DNA of 64,000 bases from Halictus rubicundus (taxonomy: Eukaryota > Arthropoda > Insecta > Hymenoptera > Halictidae): positions 3,658,001 through 3,722,000 of the forward strand of contig NC_135163.1 of the NCBI RefSeq assembly GCF_050948215.1. Direction: 5' to 3'. Positions 32,594 through 43,518 of this stretch are shown here, in pieces. The notes under the pieces are model-generated. The model was not told the DNA's origin. It worked only from the letters and a program-made list of their open reading frames with translations, and ran no database searches. Within the stretch, counting starts at the first letter, position 1. Each line of letters begins with the position of its first letter. Position numbers and translations under genes: made by a program.

Positions 32594-33136
32594 CGATTGC
32601 ATTTACATCGGTTTGGTTTTCTTAGTGTTTTTGCCGATGATAATGCTTCGGGGTTGTACGTACGCTGTGGGACAAAAAGTACGACTTGTATTTTTTACAT
32701 TTTTGTAAAGCAACAACCGGTGAATGAATACATTTTCCATATTACCACTAGTTTTCGGCACGCTTCTATGCATAACACGCGCAACATGGTCCAGAATATT
32801 CACACCGAGCAAATTTTACGAATGCAAATGTAAATTTCGTGGGACGCAAACGAGACGAAATGATACCACAAGCACAAAATCTGCGCTTCGCAGTTCTACG
32901 GGAACGGGATTTTTGGATTATTATAGCGGGAATTCTGCGTCTCTGGATCGGTGGGAATTTGGAAAAAAAATTTGTCCGCCAAAATGCCCTTGACCCAGAT
33001 TTTCTTGGTGAAAAGTCTCTTTTCATTGCACGGACAGTGCCCGTCACCGGAAACAAAAGTCTCAATGGAACAATAGGTCGCAAATGAACACTTCTCTTGA
33101 AAAACGATTTTAAACTTTCGTAAACTATTTTATTCC
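32594..33136. other. No gene recognised
   Basis: Frames of 78-124 codons on both strands overlap one another (longest 32766-33140 minus). No motif recognised. Contains CGGGAACGGGATTTTTGGATT-like mixed sequence without repeats, given here only as the part CGGGATTTTTGG. Confidence 0.4.
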
Positions 33137-33840
33137 ACATGTATACAGAGTGCCCTAAGATGGTTTAAATGTGGAGAAGGGTGATTCTAGATGACAACAG
33201 GAGATCGAAGAAAGAATTTTGTTCATTTCCGGTTACTGGAACTTAAATATAAATGGCGGCGAGGTACATTACATTACGAAGTTTCATTAAAAGTTATGTC
33301 ACCAGTGATAAGATCGAAGTATGGCGACAAAGTGATGAATCCTGCCAACATAGATGGGTTGAAATTTTTAAATATTTAATTTGTTAATTAGCGTACTGAT
33401 GGACAAAATTATAAGGCATCTGAAAAATGGTCGAAACGAAGGCGTCATATTCCATCTATGACAAATAACGTTGCATGTGAAACGCAGCCATTTATTTTTT
33501 CCATTATCAATTAAACGCATGATACAATAAATTTTCTAAACCGAAATAATTCAGTTCCACTTGAATTAATTTCTAAGACGCTGTTTCTAACGATAAAGGA
33601 AGTAAATACACGTATAGTGTCTCCACATGGAGAAGAACATGGTAATGGTAACATAACATAACATGAAAATGAAAAAAAAACACGTCGAGAATAAAATTTT
33701 GTCATGCGAAGCTCCATTTTCAAGAAAAGTCAAGTTTAAGAGTTCAAAGCACGTGGTCCTTGCTGAACAGGTAACGGACGTGTCTCTTCATGACTTTCCA
33801 CTTCTACTTTGTCTACATACCAATGCACAGGTGCTTGAAG
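33137..33840. repeat. Decayed CAGGGT-type palindrome remnants
   Basis: 33139-33240 begins ACAGAGTGCCC and has GGGTGATTCTAGATGAC, echoing the start of the 51.2-kb palindrome. 33655-33830 matches its inner part (CGAAGCTCCATTTTCAAG, then CATGACTTTCCACTTCTACTT). The two parts are separated by unrelated AT-rich DNA. Identity is low. Confidence 0.5.
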
Positions 33841-35240
33841 AATTTTTAAACGCTATTTTATTCTACACATTTTGTTTGTACAACAATCCTTCTTTCCACC
33901 TTTCAATCTACAAAATTTTACATATTTCAATTGTACTTTTTGGATAAAATAATTTTCCCTGCATACAATCGATTGAAGCTACTACACACTTTTAATAATA
34001 GTTGAGTACAAGCTGTTTTAATTCCCATGTGAATTGCTTACTTATGTTACACTTTAACTCTCAAAAATTACTCCTTAAAAATCATTAATATTTTGCTAAC
34101 AAGTCTGAGCTGCGTATTTTGTTGTAAAATCACGTTAGGCATAATCTAATATTTAATATAAACTAATACAATTTTTATAAAATATCGAAATGGTAAATTT
34201 TCTTCTGGCATTCTATTGGCACAGTTTCAAAATTGATTGAAGTCAACGGTCTCGAATCGAAGCGTTATGTTCGATACAGAGAAATCAGAAAATTACTGCA
34301 GACGCATTCACGCCGTCACTTCCGATTCGCGTGAATTGTTTTCAAAATTAACTTGTTGCACTTGGCGCGCACGGTGATTCGAATTGATACGTCTCGTTAT
34401 AGTTTTATGAATCAATGGAATATTAGTGTGATGCGAATAACTCTAGGGAATTTCGTTATTTTATAGGCTATCGCGCGTAGAGCCGCGAGTCTCGCAGGAT
34501 AGTTTAGCTGATTGTGCTCTCGTGAACGAAAACCACGAACAAGTATAGCGAATCACGCGTGAATTTATACCGCATATTATACCGGCCGATTCGGTGATAA
34601 AAGTATTATCGTGTTGCTGTTAATTAATTGACATGTAGAGTAATTATTATGCGTATAATCATTGAATTATGACCATCAACGAGAGAAATATGATCATATC
34701 CCGTTCCTGATTAATTTGAAAATCACAACTTCATTTATCCAATAAAATTTCACAGGGCATTAATTACGATGTCAAACCGAACAATCTAATCGACAGACTT
34801 CGATAACTGCATCGTGAAGCGACGCTGACTGTAGAGTTTCAGTTATGGCAAAGAAAGTATAATAGATAAGACATCAGACTGATAGAATTGAAACAGACCT
34901 GCTATAGCAGTGCCTACAATATTAATAATAATACATGGTGGCATTCAAGATCAAGCTATAGTACGAACGCTTAACCTGTGTTTTGTAGGTTAGGTACGCC
35001 TAAGGTAAGAGTTACCGCACCCTCGCACGCGCGTAATCACGGATTACTGTTTAAATAATAACCAATCCGACGATATACAAAATCTGCAAATCAAAATGTT
35101 AATTGTTTACCACATGACGTGCAAATAAGATTTTGAAAAAATTGAAATTGCTAAGAATTACATGGGAAAATAAAGAAGGCACTTTAGGACATTTTCTACT
35201 TGAGCCCGTAAAGAAAATTTGAAATATGCGTTTTGCGTTA
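33841..35240. other. No gene recognised
   Basis: AT-rich, stop-rich in all frames, about 1.4 kb. A TA dinucleotide at 35239-35240 marks the mariner insertion point. Confidence 0.5.
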
Positions 35241-35403
35241 GGGGTACCCATAAGTAATCAATTATTTGCAAAGAATTTGTTTTGCCTTTACTTCTGTACC
35301 GATCGTTGAGGAGGAAACACGTATTCTTTTACAGTTTTCGGTAAAGCAGCCTGTATTCGAAATATTCTGAAAAGTATAATTTTTTTTACAACCCTGTAAT
35401 AAA

Positions 35404-36003
35404 ATGGCGGCGTCCGTACTGTCCGAGGATCATATTCGTCATTGCATACTTTTTCATTTTCATGCGGGATTTAATGCAACGGTAACAACAAAGAAAATTT
35501 GCGATGTTTATGGTTATGGACCGCGTCAATTATCTGAGATCAACAAGAATATTCGTCGATCAATTTGCACTTCATTGCTATCCAGATTTCGTAGAGATCC
35601 ATTTCTTAGCAGAATCGTTACTGGAGATGAAAAATGGATTCTTTATGACAACATAAAGAGTTCCAAGCAATGGCTTTCTGCAAATCAAACCGCAATATCA
35701 ACCCCTAAACCTAGCTTATCGCTTAGAAAGGTGTTACTGTGCATTTGGTGGGACTGTCGTGGCATAATTCACTTTCAGTTGTTGAAACCCGGAGAAACAG
35801 TTACTGCTGAGTTGTATTATCAGCAATTACAACGGCTGTATTCAGAACTATTGAAAAAGAGGGCATCTTTAGTCCACAGAAAAGGTGTAATGCTACAAAT
35901 TAACGATGCCAGGCCCCATACAGCGAAACTCAGGAAAAAATCAAAGATCCCCCTAAGGTCAAAGGTCCCTCTAATAGATCTTGTTAGTTATACACATACC
36001 TAA
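35404..36003 (+). pseudogene. Mariner transposase, internally deleted, chimeric C-terminus
   Basis: Open frame of 199 codons. The start MAASVLSEDHIRHC and the KKICDVYG stretch are the usual N-terminus. The first DNA-binding region from about residue 40 is deleted (roughly 85-90 residues compared with the 47-kb copy) and the frame rejoins at ISETNKN-like text. The first catalytic aspartate lies in TGDEKWILYDN, and IWWDCRGIIHF and LLKPGETV follow. The second aspartate block reads QINDARPHTAKL. After KIK the frame enters the non-mariner segment and stops at 36003, so the third aspartate (in the family's SPDLAPSDYH region) is missing. Transposases of this family catalyse cut-and-paste transposition into TA; this one cannot be active. 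Start chosen as the first ATG after the terminal repeat, shared with copy 2. Confidence 0.9.
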
Positions 36004-36140
36004 GAGGAGCGACGCCGTAGAGATTTCCTCGTCGGATCGCGGCTAGTCCCGTGGCGTCGTGCGTCGCGCGTCGTTGCGAAGATGGCTCCGCAGGATGCAT
36101 AAAGTCGAAGTCGAAATTCGAAGTCGACAGAAATGGCCGG
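35948..36140 (+). repeat. Non-mariner segment shared by both mariner copies
   Basis: About 193 bp from CCCCCTAAGGTCAAAGG to CAGAAATGGCCGG, nearly identical (about three differences noticed by eye) to the reverse complement of 47167-47360. It has no similarity I can see to mariner sequence and interrupts the transposase at the same codon in both. Its right edge here reads GGCCGGTGAGCG, which resembles a splice donor. Confidence 0.85.
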
Positions 36141-37040
36141 TGAGCGTTCACCGCGGGGCGGCAGCCTGAAAATGTCGACAGTGTAGATATAGTGTATACG
36201 ATCGCTTCAACAGGTACAAACGACCGGGAACGTATCGCGCTTTTTCATACAAAACGCCTTTGTGACGCGCGGCACCGACGCGACGCGATGCGACGCGACG
36301 CTGCAAATTATTCCTCGTCCTTTTTCGAACCGCGTCCCGATGTATTCTCCGGCCGGTCCGCTTGTTTATCACTTCGCGCGTAAATATTCCTCTGTAAACG
36401 AACAACGAAGAGATTTACCTCTCGCGATGCGCGAGCCACAGTTCCACTTCGCGTCAACCGTCACCGTTTCTTTGCTCGACGAACGTACTCGGTTGTGTAA
36501 TACGAAATGCTACGTTTTTTTCTTTTTTTTTTTTTAATTTTTTGCTACGAAGAATGAGAAACCTTTTTCATCTGTCCTTTTGTTCGTGCATGGGGTGGGG
36601 TGAGGGGGGGGGGGTTTATTTTTTTCTAATTTCAAACGAACGTTTCGCTCGTCGAAATTGTACGCGATGCCTGATTGTATTGTTTCGTTGTCGAAAGGAT
36701 CCGCAACCATCGGGTTCCCTGGGCGCGGTCATCATCAGCCGGGTTGGATTTTTCGCGAAGCTTATTGTTTAAATTCTCCTTGTCGGAATGGAACTTTTCA
36801 TTACAGGTAGCATTGTCAATAGCATTATTGATATTGCGAGTGGTATAGGTTGCGCGTTGACCCACTTTCAGATCATCCAGAAAAACAACCTTCCCCGGAC
36901 GACACGTTCGGGTAACGATATACAACCATGGAAATAGTAATGCTAATTTATGAAAACTGAAATAGACGTTTATTGTTCGAAGCTTCTAGTCGCGATATCT
37001 GTAGAATTTTATTGTAGTTGAATTTGCTTTCAAGTTGTTC
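36141..37040. other. No gene recognised; short GC simple repeats
   Basis: GACGCGACGCGATGCGACGC near 36280, a T tract at 36518-36536 and a G tract near 36604-36615. Frames are under 100 codons, without motifs. Confidence 0.45.
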
Positions 37041-37244
37041 ATATATGTATACACTACTCCGCAAAATTAAAGGAACGCTGAATTTTAACCAAAAAATAAT
37101 CGACCTTTCAACTCCTCTGACTATACAAGCTACTGGATTTATTCGTGCCTCACTTGAACGTTTAGCTGTGTTTTTCGAAGTTTATGGCAGAGTCGTATCA
37201 ACATCTTATTGAACACAAAGTAATGTAGAAATTGTTTTGAAGTA
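37041..37244 (+). repeat. Terminal-repeat-like fragment beside the pentanucleotide array
   Basis: TATACACTACTCCGCAAAATT at the left (given as CACTACTCCGCAAAATT) resembles the end of the TA-flanked element at 58.95 kb. The text CAACATCTTATTGAACACAA at 37199 recurs at 37438, so a piece of flank was duplicated with the array. Confidence 0.5.
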
Positions 37245-38776
37245 TAATATTGTACAGTATAGTATATGTTAATATAGTAAAGTACAATATAGTATATGTT
37301 AGTACATTCCAGTACAATATAGTAGATGTTAGCACAGTACAGAACAGTATAGTATATGGTGTATATATAGTATATGTTAGTACAGTAAAGTATAGTATAG
37401 TATATGTTAAGTCAATGTTCAAGTTTAGAGTCGAATCAACATCTTATTGAACACAAAGTACTTAATGTAGAAATTGTTTTGAAGTATAACATAGTATAGT
37501 ACAGTATAGTATAGTACAGTACAGTTCAGTATAGTATATAGTATATGTATAGTATAGTATAGTATAGTATAGTATAGTATAGTATAGTATAGTATAGTAT
37601 AGTATAGTATAGTATAGTATAGTATAGTATAGTATAGTATAGTATAGTATAGTATAGTATAGTATAGTATAGTATAGTATAGTATAGTATAGTATAGTAT
37701 AGTATAGTATAGTATAGTATAGTATAGTATAGTATAGTATAGTATAGTATAGTATAGTATAGTATAGTATAGTATAGTATAGTATAGTATAGTATAGTAT
37801 AGTATAGTATAGTATAGTATAGTATAGTATAGTATAGTATAGTATAGTATAGTATAGTATAGTATAGTATAGTATAGTATAGTATAGTATAGTATAGTAT
37901 AGTATAGTATAGTATAGTATAGTATAGTATAGTATAGTATAGTATAGTATAGTATAGTATAGTATAGTATAGTATAGTATAGTATAGTATAGTATAGTAT
38001 AGTATAGTATAGTATAGTATAGTATAGTATAGTATAGTATAGTATAGTATAGTATAGTATAGTATAGTATAGTATAGTATAGTATAGTATAGTATAGTAT
38101 AGTATAGTATAGTATAGTATAGTATAGTATAGTATAGTATAGTATAGTATAGTATAGTATAGTATAGTATAGTATAGTATAGTATAGTATAGTATAGTAT
38201 AGTATAGTATAGTATAGTATAGTATAGTATAGTATAGTATAGTATAGTATAGTATAGTATAGTATAGTATAGTATAGTATAGTATAGTATAGTATAGTAT
38301 AGTATAGTATAGTATAGTATAGTATAGTATAGTATAGTATAGTATAGTATAGTATAGTATAGTATAGTATAGTATAGTATAGTATAGTATAGTATAGTAT
38401 AGTATAGTATAGTATAGTATAGTATAGTATAGTATAGTATAGTATAGTATAGTATAGTATAGTATAGTATAGTATAGTATAGTATAGTATAGTATAGTAT
38501 AGTATAGTATAATATAGTATAGTACAGTATAGTATAGTATATGTTAGTACAGTACAGTTCGGTATAGTATATGTTAGTACAGTACAGTTCGGTATAGTAT
38601 ATAGTATATGTATAGTATAGTATAGTATATGTTAGTACAGTACAGTTCGGTATAGTATATAGTATATGTATAGTATAGTATAGTATAGTATACTATAGTA
38701 TAGTATAGTATAGTATAGTATAGTATAGTATAGTATAGTATAGTATAGTATAGTATAGTATAGTATAGTATAGTAC
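37245..38776 (+). repeat. TATAG pentanucleotide array, about 1.5 kb
   Basis: From about 37549 to 38510 the sequence is an essentially uninterrupted TATAG pentamer, roughly 190 units. The flanks (37245-37545 and 38511-38690) are variant, with TACAG and TATATGTTAG units and a higher-order text GTACAGTTCGGTATAG. A second pure run is at about 38690-38772. All frames without stops here are artefacts. Confidence 0.97.
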
Positions 38777-39858
38777 AGATTAAAAATATTTTATCTTTGC
38801 TGGCTATCCACTATCCATTTCCGCTAATGAGTAAAATAACGTTATAAAATAGAAACGGTAGATCCATTTCTTGTCCCGTATTCTCTCCGGTTACGTAGCT
38901 AAACAACATAATAGACAGTTCATTTAGGTCCGTGTTTGCGAACAACGGCCTCTCACCGTAGAAGTTGTCCATAATAGTTACTACGGACCGAGCGCGAGAA
39001 AAATATTTCAGAGTGGTAGGAAATGATTAAAGCGGCCTGAAATATCTGTTTTCAACTGCACCGTTTCTGGTTTCTTGTAATTCCATTTCCGCAATTTGCG
39101 TAAGAAGAATATCGCCCGTGTTTGTTGTCCATCGGGGAGGGAAACACCAGGAGAAATGAAAAACAAACATTCGCACGCGAATAATGTCGCAATCGGTTCA
39201 CACTATCGCCAAGTATCTCTTTGGTCGGACAAGCGAGATCCTGGGCGAAGGATTAAAAGAAACACTCGAAACAAGGAGAATTACAATTCAACGATTCTCG
39301 GGGATGAGTTTATTAAAGTTGCGACCCATTGAACCGGAGCTAGAGGAATAGTAACACGGACAGAGCCGTCACGGGTACTTATTCAGACATCTTCTCTCCT
39401 CCGTCCCTCTCCGGAAGAGATATCGATTCGGATATCGGTCCAGGTGCACCACTCATCTCCTGCCTTCGTTTCTGTCTCGCGGCCACCCTCGATCCCCGCA
39501 CCCCCTTTCCTCCACAATTTTTCATTTCGAAATGATAACAATGCAATTCGTTAAACCACACTTTACATAAAATTGTCGCCTGTCTATTGTATTTTTACGC
39601 CGACGAACACACCGTTCCCCGCCGCCGTTATACTTAATGATTGTTCCCGCCGCAGCTTTGTCCCCGCTCAAATCTCCGACCCCGTGTCGTTATTATCGCA
39701 ACAATAGGTATTGCGCCACCGGCAGATCGAATAAATCTTGCTCGAGTGTGCCGAACGATTTTTCAAAGCGTCACCGGACGCTTTCTTCGCAGCTTCTACA
39801 AACTTGTAACATGTCAAATTTCCACTCGACTGATATCCACGCGACACATATGGAAGTA
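38777..39858. other. No gene recognised
   Basis: Mixed DNA. Overlapping frames at 39637-40066 run into the next foldback element and have no motif. Confidence 0.45.
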
Positions 39859-40019
39859 CAGTAGCACCTCGCTCGTTGCGACCTCGTTCGTTGCGTACTG
39901 GCTATCCCCACCACGAGTTGTTAGAACTTGTGCAACTCGTGGTGGGGATTGTGCTGGTCACGTGGGGGAAATTGCACTCATTTTAGGTCCCGTTTCGTGC
40001 AACGAACGAGGTCCTACTG
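39859..40019. mobile_element. 161-bp TA-flanked foldback, CAGTAGNACCTCG ends
   Basis: TA on both sides (39857-39858 and 40020-40021). Left CAGTAGCACCTCGCTCGTTG pairs with right CAACGAACGAGGTCCTACTG. The middle has ATCCCCACCACGAGTT against AACTCGTGGTGGGGAT. Same general build as family A (AT target, inner hairpin with CCCCAC) but different arms. Non-coding. Confidence 0.88.
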
Positions 40020-40021
40020 TA

Positions 40022-42767
40022 CTTCACATTTTCATACCACCGTCCCTTATATTGTCTACAGTGTAGAGTTAGGGAAACTAGATCAGTACAAATATTTGTA
40101 TCTCATCTAGTTGTAAAACTACTGAAGAAATTCGTGGTAATTTGAAGAAAATTCAAATAATACAAATTCAATTCACAGACCCAATCCGTGCACCGTAGGA
40201 TTAATCTGGCATTCGAACTTTGTAAAAACTAATCTTCCAACCTGTAGTAATTTCGTTAAAAAAATAGTATTAGTAAAACTGAACTCATTTCAAAGCTCGG
40301 TGCCTCTCATTTTTGCGACTCATCGTTCACTGTTTCTAGGAAGTTTCAAACTTCACGTACCCATTTTTGTCATACATGCATAAAATCCGGGGAGTATTAT
40401 AATTTTTGGAATTTTAGAATTAAATTCACATTTGCCGTGATATCAAAGTTTTATATTTTATGAAAAGTGGAACGTACGGGCACATTTGAAATACGTTAGG
40501 ACATTACAAAGGCCGAAATAAAATCGTAAGCGGACCGCGGATTTTCGTGCAAAATAAAAACTGTCTGTATCGATTGCAAGCTGCATGGAGATTTAGTTAA
40601 AAACAGTATTTAAAGAATTTTCATCCACGTCGTTTCTCTAGGTTCTATCCAGTTTCACTTAACGAATTAATCACCATTCGCGAGACACAGAGCATTTCCA
40701 GTTTTCAAACATTTCGCGAGCAGACTTTCGCGTGGAGGATGCGACTTATTGCGTCGTAGACGTAGCAACAGAAGGACGAAGCACACTCGGGAGAGCATGT
40801 TTAACCATATTTCACCGTGTACGAGCCCGGGCGAGCGATTATTACATTTCAAAGTGGCGAGGTGTCCCAGCAGACGGTGGAATATTAATTTCCATCCTGT
40901 TTCCCTTGAAATTTTTGCCAAGCGATAATCAATTCGATTGGCCCGAGGAATTTGCACGGGAACGCGATAACGTCGCGGGGGATGGTATGGGGGTGGGGGG
41001 GTGGGGGTTAGCGGAGGGTGCTAGAAGAACTTTTCAATCTCTCCCCCGTGCTCCGGCTAAGGATAAGAGGATCTTGTAAGCCGGCCGATTCGTTTTACTC
41101 CCTTTTCCCGGGAGCCCTTCGTCGCCCTCCCACGGGAGCCCACGGTCTCGGTGTCGTGGCAGAGTAAAGAGGGTAAATCACCCCACGGCACTCACCTTAA
41201 CGAGAGTAAACGGGCTCGTTCGGCAAATCCAGAAGCTCCCGGGGAGCAGGTACTATCGGCTATTTTCGGCTGAATAAGGGAAGAAAAGACTGGGCCGCGC
41301 TTGTCCGTGATCGTGCCGGAAGCTATATCACACTACGCTAAAGTTCACCCTGCCCGAAGGAAAAACGCCGTGGAACTTCGCCCGGTTCGAGTTGTTTCTT
41401 CTCCGAGAGTTTTCCCTGGCACGGTGGGTGGGAAACGCGGCGAGGGGATGGAAGCGGGTCAGTTCTACCGGACGAAGGAAGAAGAAGAAGAAGAAGAAGA
41501 AGAAGAGGAGGAAGAGCGGCACGCCGGCGGGAGGGGGATAGGAGGAGGGGAAACAACTTTTACTAGAACCGTGCGTCCCGAATGTAAACCAAACGTTTTA
41601 GACCGGTTCCAGTTATTGCCTCGGCAACCTCCGGCATTTTCGGCGAGCCCGCCCACCTTTGTCGACGACTCCGCGAAACTATAAATGCTCGGGACACTAC
41701 TTGTTATTCGGCACGCCTTTCCGAAATAAATGCTAGATTCGGCTCATAACGCTCTCGCTTTAGAGCTTCCGTGCACGCTGGAACCTTCCGCCGACGTTTT
41801 CTCGCGTCGCTGTGCCACCGATCCTTCTTCGCACAATGTTTCTGAACGTGGCTGGACCGAAAACCTGAGGTGCGAAGCGAGAGTGCCGAAAGCTCTCGTA
41901 ATAACTAAAGAATGAAGCCGAAATCACAATTTTTCACTCTTCGTTTTCGTCTGATATTATCACGGAGAACCACCCCTTAAATTTTCTGTAGTCGAACACC
42001 CTGTATACTCGGTCGTGATTTTTTGACGGAGCTTTTCAACCGCGCTGCGCGTCGATTCGACGTTGCCGGCCCCCGCCCGTTCAAAGTCTCTCATTAAACG
42101 GTTAATTTGAATCCGTCTCGCATCAGGGCGCTCTCAGTCATGAACACCGTCTTGATCCCGCAACGGAACGGCGCGACGCTGAGTGACTAGTTAATTTCAC
42201 ATGGCGCGTCGTATCGCGCGGCTCGAAAAATATACGCCGGGAAACTTTTCCCGGAGAGCACTCCCCTGTTGACTTTTAATTAACCCTCCCTTGTACGCGA
42301 TCGTTTCCGGGTGTTTCCAGAGCCGCGGTCAAATAAAATTACCCAGCCGACGGTTGCGAGCCACTTATATCTCGATTTCGACCGTAATTAGCGTCACTGC
42401 GCTTTTACCGAGTTAATATTAAATCGCGTTTACAAGCCCACGTGCTTTGGCCACCGGCGCCATGTCACAGAGACGTCTGTACGCTCCTCTCGAATCGTTC
42501 TCTTTCATCACGATCTATCGAATCGCGAATGCCGTCCCATTGATACCTAACTGATCGGCGACAACTCATTAACTCGCCTAACAGTCCCATCGATCGGACC
42601 AATATGCGTCGGGCGGCCTTTAATAGTTTTAGGATTAATGCTGCTACCCTTTCCGATGCAATATTTCACGTAATGAATTCTGTTTCCCTTTATTTCTCTT
42701 TAGGTTTACCGGACCCGTCAACGGGGCTTAATATTTTTAGTTAATACTAATATTTTAATATTGATCT
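40022..42767. other. No gene recognised; GAA microsatellite at 41.5 kb
   Basis: The first half is AT-rich. 40700-42500 is GC-richer, with frames of 96-127 codons on both strands. The 127-codon frame at 41301-41684 crosses the GAA microsatellite at 41474-41517 and its glutamate run comes from it. No domain recognised and no exon boundaries could be argued. Confidence 0.4.
41474..41517 (+). repeat. GAA trinucleotide microsatellite
   Basis: About 13 GAA or GAG units, slightly impure at the end. Confidence 0.93.
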
Positions 42768-42784
42768 TTATATATATATATATG

Positions 42785-43133
42785 TAATATATAATTTAAT
42801 TGTTTAATGTTGCTTCAACATCAAAGGTCATTAGCAACACGGTACATTTTCTTACAATATATTATACATATTTGTATCGTTGATATACTTGGCAAGACCG
42901 GCGATATACTCCTTAGAACTTAACAGAATGGGTAAGGATCTAGGCAACTTAGCATTTTTCCTTTCATTCTCATATTTTTTGCATTCTATTATTAGGTGGT
43001 TCATGTTAATTGGTACTTTACATGTATCGCAGATCGTATTTTCTTTCTTATTTATTTTAATATTTTTAATTTTATTCGAATTGTACAGATGCATCCATGA
43101 GAAATTATTCAACGAATTTATTTCTTTGAGTAT
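42785..43133 (-). mobile_element. Non-LTR retrotransposon, 3' end fragment
   Basis: On the minus strand an open frame ends near 42852 and is followed by a short 3' tail with GCTAATGACC and GATGTTGAAGC, then AT-rich and TA simple sequence (to 42768). It is open up to 43133, where a CAGGGT-type element begins, so only the last 350 bp of a 5'-truncated copy remains. Tail text of this kind is known from I- and Loa-like insect LINEs; that placement is tentative. Confidence 0.7.
42852..43112 (-). pseudogene. LINE ORF2 C-terminus with CCHC-like knuckle
   Basis: About 86 codons that continue upstream without a stop to the truncation at 43133. Residues 27-45 hold CDTCKVPINMNHLIIEC, a CX2C-X7-H-X4-C pattern followed by KKYENER, as at the C-terminus of many insect LINE ORF2 proteins after the RNase H or reverse transcriptase domain. 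Lysine- and asparagine-rich overall. No reverse transcriptase remains, so it is non-functional. A host zinc-finger exon is unlikely given the LINE-like tail after the stop. The true start is absent; the first codon of the listed frame is TTG. Confidence 0.75.
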
Positions 43134-43134
43134 A

Positions 43135-43385
43135 CAGGGTGTCCCCGTACTGATGGTACTAACCGTGGAGGGGGTGACTCTACATGAGAAAATTAGTCGA
43201 AAATAAGGAATACATTTCCTTCGGTTGAGGCTCTATTTTTGAGAAAATCGAGTTTAAAGATCCGTCGGGCTCGCGTGCCTTGGTATATGCGGAAGTAGAA
43301 TAGGTTGGCCATGCTCAGACGCGTCAGACGATTGCTATGTAATAGCACGCGTAGTCGCTGCATTTTCAAACTGTATTCTATATTG
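43135..43385 (+). mobile_element. CAGGGT-type palindrome, left part
   Basis: CAGGGTGTCCCCGTACTGAT at the left, then GGGGGTGACTCTACATGAG, TTTTTGAGAAAATCGAGTTT and CATGCTCAGACGCGTCAGAC. Matches the arms of 51198-51551 in order. The right end is missing and the sequence decays into GTATTCTAAATTG repeats. Confidence 0.65.
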
Positions 43386-43439
43386 TATTCTAAATACATT
43401 GTATTCTAAATTGTATTCTATCCTTTCAACTTATTTTCC

Positions 43440-43518
43440 CGTGTAGATACGTTCGTGATATTTTTATAAAGTAATGTAAAATAGTCACGTTTAGTGGTCC
43501 GTAAACCTAGCGTTCATA
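43440..43518. mobile_element. Fragment of the CACTAGG TTAA element
   Basis: ATATTTTTATAAAGTAATG and GGTCCGTAAACCTAGCGTT match the right half of 1344-1532. The TTAA at the end is mutated. Confidence 0.6.

Larger units (their letters stand above)
35241..36140 (+). mobile_element. Mariner element copy 1, truncated and chimeric
   Basis: The 5' terminus GGGGTACCCATAAGTAATC follows TA and matches both ends of the element at 46673-48312. The untranslated leader up to 35403 also matches. The transposase part runs to about 35947, after which a roughly 193-bp non-mariner segment (35948-36140) replaces the rest. No 3' terminal repeat was found downstream. An internal deletion joins TATGG near 35515 to the text for the middle of the protein. 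The element could not move by itself. Confidence 0.88.

Noticed and set aside
37245..38776. Telomere-like array
   Set aside because: The unit is TATAG, not the usual insect telomere unit TTAGG, and it lies inside ordinary sequence.
41301..41684. 127-codon frame with a glutamate run
   Set aside because: The run is a GAA microsatellite; the rest shows no domain.
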